NCBI GenBank assembly: GCA_017470345.1
Contig: JAFUEP010000025.1
Coordinates: forward strand, 124,001-188,000
Direction: 5' to 3'
DNA length: 64,000 nt
Origin: Prevotella sp.
GTDB lineage: Bacteria; Bacteroidota; Bacteroidia; Bacteroidales; Bacteroidaceae
Part shown: in pieces, positions 34,730-42,689 of the stretch
Position numbering within the stretch: position 1 is the first letter of the stretch
How the letters are laid out: every line of letters starts with the position of its first letter
Notes under the pieces: model-generated
Seen by the model: only the letters and a program-made list of their open reading frames with translations
Told to the model about the DNA's origin: nothing
Databases searched by the model: none
Translations under genes and position numbers: made by a program

Positions 34730-35628
34730 TGGGAAAGACAAAGATTGCTTGGGCCGCTATGGCCCTGCTATGGTCCGCTTGCGGATCGGAGAAGAAAGAC
34801 TACGACGCCACGGGCACGTTTGAGGCTACTGAGACCACCGTCTACGCCGAGCAGAGCGGCGCGCTGCTCACGTTCAGCATCGACGAGGGCGACAGCGTTG
34901 CGGCGGGCCAGGAGGTCGGACTGATAGACACCACCCAGCTCTGGCTGAAGGTCAGGCAGCTGGAGGCCTCGAAGGCCGTCTATCAGAGCCAGAAGCCCGA
35001 CGTCGAGGCACAGGTCAGCGCCACGCGCCAGCAGCTCAGCAAGGCTCGTCAGGAGCAGCAGCGCTATCGCGAGCTGGTGGCCGACGGGGCCGCTCCGTCC
35101 AAGATGCTCGACGACGCGACCAGCCAGGTGCTGCTACTGCAGCGCCAGCTTGAGGCCCAGCTGTCGGCCCTGCGCACGACGACGCGCTCGCTCGACCGCC
35201 AGACCGATGCCGCCGACGCCCAGCGGGCCCAGCTGCTCGACCAGTTGGCAAAGTGTCATGTCGTGGTTCCGATGTCCGGCTGCGTCCTTGAGAAGTACGT
35301 CGAGCGGGGCGAGTTTGTCGCCGTGGGCAAGCCGCTGTTCAAGATGGCCGATACGGAGCACATGTACATCCGTGCCTACGTCACGACGGCCCAGCTGCAG
35401 CATGTCCGTCTGGGCCAGGCGGCCAAGGTGTTTGCCGACTATGGCGACGGCCAGCGTCGCGAGTATGAAGGGCATGTCAGCTGGATCTCGAGCCGGTCGG
35501 AGTTCACGCCGAAGACCATCCTGACCGACGACGAGCGGGCCGACCTGGTCTATGCCATCAAGGTGAGCGTCAGGAGCGATGGCTATGTCAAGATGGGCAT
35601 GTATGGCGAAGTGAAGTTTGCGGAATGA
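34729..35628 (+). CDS. HlyD/YbhG-type membrane fusion lipoprotein
   Basis: A 299-residue periplasmic adaptor with lipobox LWSAC (Cys18). A biotinyl-lipoyl-like half (SGALLTFSIDEGDSVAAGQE) is followed by a coiled-coil hairpin (about residues 75-170, rich in Gln/Arg) and the returning half (HVVVPMSGCVLEKYVERGEF). It bridges the ABC permeases and the TolC-like duct. It overlaps the ATPase gene by 4 bp. Confidence 0.9.
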   Translation: MGKTKIAWAAMALLWSACGSEKKDYDATGTFEATETTVYAEQSGALLTFSIDEGDSVAAGQEVGLIDTTQLWLKVRQLEASKAVYQSQKPDVEAQVSATRQQLSKARQEQQRYRELVADGAAPSKMLDDATSQVLLLQRQLEAQLSALRTTTRSLDRQTDAADAQRAQLLDQLAKCHVVVPMSGCVLEKYVERGEFVAVGKPLFKMADTEHMYIRAYVTTAQLQHVRLGQAAKVFADYGDGQRREYEGHVSWISSRSEFTPKTILTDDERADLVYAIKVSVRSDGYVKMGMYGEVKFAE

Positions 35629-37085
35629 TAGACGTTAGAGGCATATCGAAGAGCTATGGCCGCGTGAGGGCGCTCAGCGACGTGACGTTCAGCGTCGGGC
35701 GGGGTGAGGTGTTCGGACTCATCGGCCCTGACGGAGCGGGCAAGACGTCGCTCTTCCGCATCCTCTGCTCACTGTTGCTGCCCGACGGCGGCACGGCGAC
35801 GGTCGATGGCTTCGACGTGGTCAGCCAGATGCGCCAGGTGCGCCGGCTCGTGGGCTACATGCCGGGCCGCTTCTCGCTCTATCAGGACCTGACGGTCAGG
35901 GAGAACCTTGAGTTCTTTGCCACCATCTTCGGCACCACCGTCGATGAAGGCTACGACAGCGTCCGCGCCATCTATTCGCAGATTGAGCCCTTCAGCAACC
36001 GCAAGGCGGGCGCCCTCTCGGGCGGCATGAAGCAGAAGCTGGCCCTCTCGTGTGCGCTGATCCATCAGCCTCGCGTGCTCTTTCTCGACGAGCCGACCAC
36101 GGGCGTCGACCCTGTCAGCCGCAAGGAGCTCTGGGCGATGCTCGCCACGCTGAAGGAGCGCGACATCACGATTGTCGCCTCCACGCCCTATCTCGACGAG
36201 ATCCGCTGTTGCGAGCGTGTGGCCTTCCTCAGCGAGGGTCGCGTGCAGGGCATCGGCACGCCTGAGGCCATCCTCGACCGCTTTGCCGACGTCTTCTGTC
36301 CGCCAGGGCTTGAGAAAGAAGCCGGGGCAGGGGTGGACAGCGGAGCCGAGACGGTCATCGAGGTGGAACATCTGGTGAAGGCTTTCGGCACGTTCCATGC
36401 TGTCGACGACATCTCGTTCTCAGTGAAGCGGGGCGAGATTTTCGGATTCCTTGGCGCCAACGGGGCCGGCAAGACGACAGCCATGCACATGCTGACAGGA
36501 CTGAACCAGCCGACGAGCGGCCGCGGCCGTGTCGCGGGCTTCGACATCAGCCGCGACTATGAGCAGGTGAAGCGCCACATCGGCTACATGAGCCAGCGCT
36601 TCTCGCTCTACGACGACCTGACGGTGCGCGAGAACATCCGTCTCTTCGGCGGCATCTACGGGATGAAGAGCGACGAGATACGCCGCAAGACCGACCGCGT
36701 GCTCAGCGAGCTGCAGTTCAGCGACCATGCCGACGACCTGGTCGGCAGCCTGCCCCTGGGCTGGAAGCAGAAGCTGGCCTTCACCGTCAGCATCTTCCAC
36801 GACCCGTCGATTGTCTTCCTCGACGAGCCTACGGGCGGCGTCGACCCGGCCACGCGGCGCCAGTTCTGGCAGCTCATCTACGAGGCGGCCCGTCGTGGCA
36901 TCACCGTCTTCGTGACGACTCACTACATGGACGAGGCCGAATATTGCGACCGCATCTCAATCATGGTCGACGGCAAGATCAGCGCCATGGGCACGCCCGC
37001 CGAGCTGAAGCAACGCTACGGCCAGCCCGACATGGACCACGTCTTCACCCTTCTGGCCCGCCAGGCCAGGCGTTCAAGCGACTGA
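35625..37085 (+). CDS. ABC transporter ATPase with two nucleotide-binding domains (YbhF-like)
   Basis: A 486-residue protein with two tandem ATPase domains. Domain 1: Walker A GPDGAGKT (34-41), signature LSGGMKQKLALS, Walker B VLFLDEPTTGVDP. Domain 2: Walker A GANGAGKT near 280, signature LPLGWKQKLAF instead of LSGGQ, Walker B IVFLDEPTGGVDP. The Asp in the first P-loop and the LPLG signature are usual in the YbhF/RbbA group. With the two permeases and HlyD-like protein it would drive export of drugs or another small molecule. Confidence 0.92.
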   Translation: MIDVRGISKSYGRVRALSDVTFSVGRGEVFGLIGPDGAGKTSLFRILCSLLLPDGGTATVDGFDVVSQMRQVRRLVGYMPGRFSLYQDLTVRENLEFFATIFGTTVDEGYDSVRAIYSQIEPFSNRKAGALSGGMKQKLALSCALIHQPRVLFLDEPTTGVDPVSRKELWAMLATLKERDITIVASTPYLDEIRCCERVAFLSEGRVQGIGTPEAILDRFADVFCPPGLEKEAGAGVDSGAETVIEVEHLVKAFGTFHAVDDISFSVKRGEIFGFLGANGAGKTTAMHMLTGLNQPTSGRGRVAGFDISRDYEQVKRHIGYMSQRFSLYDDLTVRENIRLFGGIYGMKSDEIRRKTDRVLSELQFSDHADDLVGSLPLGWKQKLAFTVSIFHDPSIVFLDEPTGGVDPATRRQFWQLIYEAARRGITVFVTTHYMDEAEYCDRISIMVDGKISAMGTPAELKQRYGQPDMDHVFTLLARQARRSSD

Positions 37086-37096
37086 AAATAAACGAT

Positions 37097-38149
37097 ATGA
37101 AACCATTCCTCTCATTCGTCATCAAGGAGATGCGCCACATCCTGCGCGACCGCCGCACGATGCTCATCCTCTTCGGCATGCCCGTGGTGCTGATGCTCCT
37201 CTTCGGATTTGCCATCACGACCGATGTGCGCAATGTGCGGACGGTCGTCGTCACGTCGCAGATGAGCCCTGAGACGCAGCAGGCCTTCGACCGCCTGGCG
37301 GCGTCCGACTACTTCACGCTGACGGCCGCCGTAGGCACCCCCGCCGAGGCCGAGCGACTGATCAGAAGCCAGCAGGCCGACCTGGCTGTCATTCCCGGCA
37401 GCGGCCACACGTGGCAGATCATGGTCGACGGCAGCGACCCCAACATGGCCCAGCAATGGAGCAGCTATGCGCAGCAGACCATCGTCAATCCGTCGGCGGC
37501 CCTGCTGCAGGTGAAGATGCTCTACAACCCCCAGATGCGCTCGGCCTACAACTTCGTGCCTGCCATCATGGGCATGCTCCTGCTGCTCATCTGCGCCATG
37601 ATGACCTCCGTCTCCATCGTCCGCGAGAAGGAGCGCGGCACGATGGAGGTGCTCCTCGTCTCGCCCGTCAGACCCCTGATGATCATCGTGGCCAAGGCCG
37701 TGCCCTATCTGCTGCAGGCGCTGCTCATCCTGGCCGTCATCCTGACGATGTCGTGGACCGTGCTCGACGTGCCGCTGGCCGGCTCGCTGGTGTGGATCGT
37801 GGGCGTCTCGCTCGTCTATATCATGCTGGCGCTGGCCTTGGGGCTGCTCATCTCGAACGTCGCCCAGACCCAGTTTGTCGCCCTGCTCGTCTCGGCCATG
37901 GTGCTGCTGCTGCCGACGGTGATGCTCTCGGGCATGCTCTTCCCCGTCGAGTCGATGCCGCGCGTGCTGCAATGGGTGTCGGCCGTCATCCCCCCGCGCT
38001 ATTACATCCAGGCCATGCGCAAGCTGATGATCATGGGCGTGGGCATCCGCGAGGTGCTGCCCGAGGTCGGCTTCCTCCTTGGCGCTACCGCCCTGCTGCT
38101 TTTCGTCGCTCTCAAGAAGTTCAACCAACGCCTGTCCACTGCCGTATGA
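37097..38149 (+). CDS. ABC-2 type permease (YbhS/YbhR-like), first
   Basis: A 350-residue permease: an N-terminal helix (MLILFGMPVVLMLLFGFAIT), a large periplasmic loop (about 50-165) and five to six C-terminal helices, with MTSVSIVREKERGTMEVLLV, the ABC-2 signature. The chosen ATG follows the ATPase stop by 11 bp; a longer in-frame start would lie inside the ATPase gene. The next gene overlaps as ATGA. Confidence 0.9.
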   Translation: MKPFLSFVIKEMRHILRDRRTMLILFGMPVVLMLLFGFAITTDVRNVRTVVVTSQMSPETQQAFDRLAASDYFTLTAAVGTPAEAERLIRSQQADLAVIPGSGHTWQIMVDGSDPNMAQQWSSYAQQTIVNPSAALLQVKMLYNPQMRSAYNFVPAIMGMLLLLICAMMTSVSIVREKERGTMEVLLVSPVRPLMIIVAKAVPYLLQALLILAVILTMSWTVLDVPLAGSLVWIVGVSLVYIMLALALGLLISNVAQTQFVALLVSAMVLLLPTVMLSGMLFPVESMPRVLQWVSAVIPPRYYIQAMRKLMIMGVGIREVLPEVGFLLGATALLLFVALKKFNQRLSTAV

Positions 38150-39213
38150 CCACCCTACGCTATCTCATCTGGAAGGAGTTCCTGCAGATCCGCCGCAACT
38201 CGTTCATGCCGAAGATCATCTTCGTCTTCCCCATCGTCATCATGTGCGTCATGCCATGGGTGATGAATCAGGAGGTGAAGCACATCGTCGTCGAGACGGT
38301 CGATAACGACCGCTCGCCGTCGTCGGAGCGGCTGATCCGCCAGATTGAAGCCAGCCGCTACTTCGTCTTCGCCGGCCAGAGGCCCTCATGGCAGGCAGCG
38401 CTGAGCGACATCGAGCAGAGCCGCGCCGACATCGTCGTCGTCATCCCCCCGCACTTCGGCCGCGACCGCTCGTCAGGGCGCCCCTCGCCGCTGCTCATCG
38501 CTGCCAACGCCGTCAACGGCACCAAGGGCAGCATCGGCTCGGCCTATCTCTCGCAGATGGTCGTCCCGGCTCACGAGGAGACCTTCTCGCTGAAGACGCT
38601 CTACAATCAGACGCAGAGCTACAAGGTCTTCATAATTCCCGCCCTGATGGGCATCCTGATGATGATGCTCTGCGGATTCCTGCCGGCCCTGAATATCGTG
38701 GGTGAGAAGGAGAAGGGGACTATCGATCAGATCAACGTCACGCCCGTGCAGAAGTGGGCCTTCATCCTGGCCAAGCTCATCCCATACTGGATCATCGGCC
38801 TGCTGGTGCTCAGCGTCTGTCTACTGCTGGCATGGGCCGTCTACGGCATCACCTGCCAGGGGCCCCTCGTGCTCGTCTATGTGCTGGCCGTCGTGCTGGC
38901 CCTTTTCTTCTCCTCGCTCGGACTGACCATCTCGAACTATAGCGAGACGATGCAGCAGGCCATGCTCGTCATGTGGTTCTTCGTCGTCTGCCTGATGCTG
39001 CTCAGCGGCCTGTTCACGCCAACCCGCTCGATGCCCGACTGGGCCTACGCGACGACCTATGTCAATCCGATGAGCTATTTCATCGACGGCGTCCGGACGG
39101 TCTTCGTCCGCGGGGGCGGGCTGGCCGACATCGCCCGTCAGCTGGCGGCCCTCTTAGGGTTGTCGACTGCCATGGCTGTCTGGGCGGTTGTCAGTTACAG
39201 GAAGAATCATTGA
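38146..39213 (+). CDS. ABC-2 type permease, second
   Basis: A 355-residue paralogue of the upstream permease with the same layout: N-terminal helix near 20-40, a periplasmic loop, and the ABC-2 segment GEKEKGTIDQINVTPVQKW before the C-terminal helices. The two probably form a heterodimer served by the two-domain ATPase. The start overlaps the previous stop as ATGA; a much longer open frame upstream is antisense-free shadow of the first permease and was not used. Last gene of the operon; repeat array copy 3 begins 87 bp later. Confidence 0.9.
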   Translation: MTTLRYLIWKEFLQIRRNSFMPKIIFVFPIVIMCVMPWVMNQEVKHIVVETVDNDRSPSSERLIRQIEASRYFVFAGQRPSWQAALSDIEQSRADIVVVIPPHFGRDRSSGRPSPLLIAANAVNGTKGSIGSAYLSQMVVPAHEETFSLKTLYNQTQSYKVFIIPALMGILMMMLCGFLPALNIVGEKEKGTIDQINVTPVQKWAFILAKLIPYWIIGLLVLSVCLLLAWAVYGITCQGPLVLVYVLAVVLALFFSSLGLTISNYSETMQQAMLVMWFFVVCLMLLSGLFTPTRSMPDWAYATTYVNPMSYFIDGVRTVFVRGGGLADIARQLAALLGLSTAMAVWAVVSYRKNH

Positions 39214-39299
39214 GGTGATTTTGTAAAATAAACTGACAGTAATCCGTGTGTAATTCGCAACAGTCTGATTTATAGCGACATATTATTTTAAAGAAAAAG

Positions 39300-39376
39300 A
39301 AGCGGTACTTCTCGACCCGAGAAGTGCCGCTTTTCGTGTCGAGAAGCGGTCCTTTTTTGAACGTGAAGTGCCGCTT
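39300..39376. repeat. Four-unit 22-bp-period repeat array, copy 3
   Basis: Cores at 39300, 39322, 39344 and 39366: AAGCGGTACTT, AAGTGCCGCTT, AAGCGGTCCTT, AAGTGCCGCTT (F-R-F-R), exact 22-bp period. AAAGAAAAAG precedes and TTTTC follows. It sits between the convergent permease and OmpA genes. Bases 39214-39299 show nothing else. Confidence 0.94.
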
Positions 39377-39437
39377 TTCTGCTGGCTAAATTTAGTATGT
39401 AAATAAAAGTTACTGCTCGCTCCAGGACTTTAGGGCA

Positions 39438-39470
39438 CAAAAAAGCCATCCGACGTGAGTGTCGGATGGC
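39438..39470 (-). terminator. Terminator of the OmpA lipoprotein gene
   Basis: GCCATCCGAC/GTCGGATGGC, a perfect 10-bp stem with a 6-nt loop, followed on the minus strand by six Ts; 22 bp after the OmpA stop. Confidence 0.9.
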
Positions 39471-39492
39471 CGTATGAGATGAGCGGGGACGT

Positions 39493-40353
39493 TTACTTGT
39501 CAGTCTCGGGGGCCTCGCCGATGAGCTCCATGAACTCGTCGAGCTTTGGCGTGATGATGATCTGAGTGCGGCGGTTGCGCTGCTTGCCAAGCTCAGTGTC
39601 GTTGGACTGCAGGGGGTTGTATTCGCCACGTCCGCCAGCCGTCAGACGCTTCGGGTCGACGCCGTACTTGGTCTGCAGCTCCTGGACGACGCTGGATGCG
39701 CGGAGGCAGGAGAGGTCCCAGTTGTTGCGGATGTTCTCGCGGTTGATGGGCACGTTGTCCGTGTTGCCCTCGATGAGCACGTCGTAGTCCTTGTAGTCCT
39801 TGATGATCTTGGCAATCTTCGACAGCGTCTCCGAGGCACGGCTGTTGATGGTGTAGGTGCCGCTCTCGTAGAGCATGTTGTCAGCCAGCGAGATGTAGAC
39901 GACGCCCTTCAGCACCTGCACGTCGACCTCCTTGAGCTCCTCCTTCGAGAGGGATCGCGTCAGGTTGTTGGTGAGCACCATGTTGAGCGAGTCGCTCTTC
40001 GACTTGACTTCTACGAGGTGACGGATGTACTGATTCGACTCGTTGATCTGGTCGACGAGCTTCTCGATGGAGATGTTGTTCTGCGAGGCGTTGGTCAGAC
40101 TCTTGTCGAGTGACTCCTGAAGCTTGGCGTACTTGGCCTCGGCGGCCTTCAGAGCCTGCTGGAGTCCTTTCTGCTGCTCCTCGAGGCTGGTGATGCGGGC
40201 GTTCTTGCCGGCCAGGTCTTCCTTGGTCGACATGAGCGACTCGGTGAGGGCCTTGTTCTGGTCCTGACAGGCCACGAGGTCTTTCTTGCTGGCGCAGCTG
40301 CTGATGGTCAGCGCGGCGGCTGCCAGACTTATTAATGCTACGTTTGTTTTCAT
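39493..40353 (-). CDS. OmpA-family peptidoglycan-associated lipoprotein
   Basis: A 286-residue protein with lipobox ISSC (Cys20), a long coiled coil (about 25-125, CQDQNKALTESLMSTKEDLA onward), and a C-terminal OmpA domain (VLIEGNTDNVPINRENIRNN; LTAGGRGEYNPLQSNDTELG; QRNRRTQIII). The Asp and Arg that bind diaminopimelate in OmpA domains fall in NWDLSCLRA and NRRT. It probably ties the outer membrane to the cell wall. It has its own promoter and terminator. Confidence 0.92.
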   Translation of the reverse strand: MKTNVALISLAAAALTISSCASKKDLVACQDQNKALTESLMSTKEDLAGKNARITSLEEQQKGLQQALKAAEAKYAKLQESLDKSLTNASQNNISIEKLVDQINESNQYIRHLVEVKSKSDSLNMVLTNNLTRSLSKEELKEVDVQVLKGVVYISLADNMLYESGTYTINSRASETLSKIAKIIKDYKDYDVLIEGNTDNVPINRENIRNNWDLSCLRASSVVQELQTKYGVDPKRLTAGGRGEYNPLQSNDTELGKQRNRRTQIIITPKLDEFMELIGEAPETDK

Positions 40354-40387
40354 AATCGCGTTCTTTTGTTTGTTGATAATTCGGTTG

Positions 40388-40395
40388 CAAATTTA
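40388..40395 (-). promoter_or_regulatory. -7 element of the OmpA lipoprotein gene
   Basis: TAAATTTG on the minus strand, 34 bp before the start codon. Confidence 0.55.
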
Positions 40396-40511
40396 CGTTT
40401 TCTGACGTCAAAAACCTCGGAAAGTGAGTCGTTATTAGCATTATTTAAGCAAAAGGCAGGCGTTTTTCAGCTCCTTTATGGCCTTTTGGGGCGTGCACAT
40501 GGCGAGAGTGG

Positions 40512-41555
40512 TCAGAGCGTGGGCCATCCGTCGGCAGTCCACGTGATGGGCCTTTGGATGAGAATCGACTGTCCGCCCAGCTTGGTGCTGTAGCCATGGC
40601 AGATGAAGACCGACTCGCCGCCCGGCAGGTCGTAGGCAGCGCAGTGGCCAGCGGCCTCATATTCAGTCTTGTCGCCCTCGAGGAACAGCGTGCCTCCTCC
40701 TTCGAGCATGTCGCGGCCCTCACGGTCGAGGTATGGCCCGCTGACCTTCTTGGAGCGTCCGACGGCCACGCGGTAGTTGCTCTTCGCACCACGGCAGCAG
40801 TAGTCCCACGAGACAAAGAGGTAATAGTAGCCGTCGTGCCGGAGGATGAAGGGCGCCTCGATGGCATTGCGGCCGGCATACTTCGAGGTGGGGTTCTCAG
40901 CCGCATTGGGGTCGCCGGGGCGATGGCGGCGGGCGATGGTCACAGGGCGCGAAGCCAGATGCATCGTCGAGTCGAGCCGGGCCAGCTGGATGCCGTCCCA
41001 GAAGGAGCCCCACGTCAGCCAGGGCTGGTCGTCGTCATCGATGACGAAGGCAGGATCGATGGCGTTCCAGTCGTCGCGCTTCTCACGCGAGGCGACGATG
41101 CAGCCCTCGTCGTTCCATCTCCCGTTGAGGCGGTCGGAGGTCATGAGGCCGATGGCCGATGTGTTCTTGCCGAAGGTTGAGCAGCTGTAGCCGAGCCACC
41201 AGCGGCCGTGCCAGCGGATGATGTCGGGCGCCCAGACGTGGTTACGGAAGCCGGGGACGGAGTCTTGGGTCCATTGGGGCAGCTGCTCGATGAAGGGGGT
41301 TGATTGTACGACCCACGTTTGGCGGTCCTTCGACGTGGCCCACTGCAGGCCCATGCCTGTTGAGAGCAGATAGTAGGTGCCGCGTTCGTAGGCCATCACA
41401 GGGTCGTGCACCATTACCGTGTCAGTCTGGAAGGCCATGCGGCGGTGGTAGGGGCGCTGGCCGCGAGGCTGGGGCTGGGCTTGGGCGAGGGCGGCATGGC
41501 ATGCCGCCAAACAGAAGAAGAGCAGCAGGGGGGAATGTCGCGTTAAATGTTTCAT
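40512..41555 (-). CDS. GH43 family glycosidase, arabinanase-like, exported
   Basis: A 347-residue protein with a signal peptide (LLLFFCLAACHAALAQAQ; the Cys may instead be a lipobox). The five-bladed GH43 propeller shows the three acidic residues: Asp in MVHDPVM (base), Asp in NAIDPAFVI, and Glu in NAIEAPFIL (acid). VWAPDIIRWHGRWWLGYS is typical of endo-arabinanases. It would cut alpha-1,5-arabinan from pectin. No SusCD pair lies next to it. Confidence 0.88.
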   Translation of the reverse strand: MKHLTRHSPLLLFFCLAACHAALAQAQPQPRGQRPYHRRMAFQTDTVMVHDPVMAYERGTYYLLSTGMGLQWATSKDRQTWVVQSTPFIEQLPQWTQDSVPGFRNHVWAPDIIRWHGRWWLGYSCSTFGKNTSAIGLMTSDRLNGRWNDEGCIVASREKRDDWNAIDPAFVIDDDDQPWLTWGSFWDGIQLARLDSTMHLASRPVTIARRHRPGDPNAAENPTSKYAGRNAIEAPFILRHDGYYYLFVSWDYCCRGAKSNYRVAVGRSKKVSGPYLDREGRDMLEGGGTLFLEGDKTEYEAAGHCAAYDLPGGESVFICHGYSTKLGGQSILIQRPITWTADGWPTL

Positions 41556-41574
41556 GTTGGTCTTTTTGGGGGGA

Positions 41575-42150
41575 TTAGTAAAGGAGTAGCAGGCCGGCGA
41601 AGCCAGCCATGAGTATCATCTTGATGGGGTTGATCTTGAACAGCTTGGTGCCGATGAAAGTCGCCACGAAGATGGCAATGCTGATCCAGAACTGCCAGCC
41701 GTTCTCCGAGGGCGACGAGAAGTTCTCCTTCGTGCAGAGTAACAGTGTGGCAGCTGCCAGCAGGCCGACCACGGCGGGTCGCAGGCCGCTGAAGATGCTC
41801 TGGACGGCTTGCGTCTTCATGTACTTCATAAAGAGACGGACAATGAGGATCATCAGGATGAGCGACGGCAGCACCAGGGCCGTGGTGGCCACGACGGAGC
41901 CCAGCACGGACATCGACATCGACATGCCTGCGTTGTGGCAGGCAGCATAGCCGCAGTAGGTGGCCGAATTGATGCCGATGGGGCCTGGCGTCATCTGGCT
42001 GATGGCGACGATGTCGGTGAATTGTGCCGACGTGAGCCAGTGCCAGTGCTCGACCGTCTCATGCTGAATGAGCGACAGCATGCCGTAGCCGCCGCCAAAG
42101 CCGAAGAGGCCTATCTCGAAGAAGGTGATGAACAGGTAGAGGTAGATCAT
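41575..42150 (-). CDS. Chromate transporter family protein, half 2
   Basis: A 191-residue membrane protein of about six helices with the CHR signature near the N-terminus: FGFGGGYGMLSLIQHETVEH, then ISQMTPGPIGINSATYCGY. The family moves chromate or other anions; in many anaerobes its true substrate is unknown. The start is the ATGA overlap with the partner half; an upstream in-frame extension falls inside that partner. Two half-size genes in tandem replace the fused ChrA protein. Confidence 0.9.
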   Translation of the reverse strand: MIYLYLFITFFEIGLFGFGGGYGMLSLIQHETVEHWHWLTSAQFTDIVAISQMTPGPIGINSATYCGYAACHNAGMSMSMSVLGSVVATTALVLPSLILMILIVRLFMKYMKTQAVQSIFSGLRPAVVGLLAAATLLLCTKENFSSPSENGWQFWISIAIFVATFIGTKLFKINPIKMILMAGFAGLLLLY

Positions 42151-42689
42151 TCCGTAGGTTTGATGTAGTTGCCATAGACATAGCCGCCGATGGCTGCGGC
42201 CAGGATGATGATGACGGGCGAGACGCCCAGGAGCCATATCAGCAGGGCGCCGGCGACGGGAATCCAGCAGTTGACCCACGAGATTTTGGCACTCACGGCC
42301 AGGTTGAACGTGGGCACGGCGATGAGGGCCACCACCGCAGGGCGTATGCCGCGGAAGATGGCCGCCACGACTGGATTGTCCTCAAACTGATGGAAGAACA
42401 TGGCGATGGCCAGGATGATGAGGAACGATGGGAGGGCGGTCCCTATGGCACAGGCCAGTGCGCCCCGCACCTTGCGGAGCTTGTAGCCGATGAAGGTGCT
42501 GATGTTGATGGCGAAGACGCCTGGGCAGCTCTGTGCTATGGCGATGAGGTCGAGAAACTCCTCCTTGGTCACCCACTTGTGCTTCTCGACCACCTCCGTC
42601 TCGATAATAGGTATCATGGCATATCCACCCCCAAGGGTGAACATGCCAATCTTGAAGAAAGTCTTGAAGCTCTCGCCGTAGATGCTCAT
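42147..42689 (-). CDS. Chromate transporter family protein, half 1
   Basis: A 180-residue membrane protein with TLGGGYAMIPIIETEVVEKH and AQSCPGVFAINISTFIGYK, the same CHR pattern as its partner. The two halves are expected to pair. It overlaps the purL stop by 4 bp (ATGA) upstream and the second half downstream, so all three genes form one transcript. A functional link with purine synthesis is not obvious. Confidence 0.9.
   Translation of the reverse strand: MSIYGESFKTFFKIGMFTLGGGYAMIPIIETEVVEKHKWVTKEEFLDLIAIAQSCPGVFAINISTFIGYKLRKVRGALACAIGTALPSFLIILAIAMFFHQFEDNPVVAAIFRGIRPAVVALIAVPTFNLAVSAKISWVNCWIPVAGALLIWLLGVSPVIIILAAAIGGYVYGNYIKPTE

Noticed and set aside
36944-37096. A longer start for the first ABC permease
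   Set aside because: The extension lies inside the ATPase gene in another frame; the ATG at 37097 gives the normal N-terminus.
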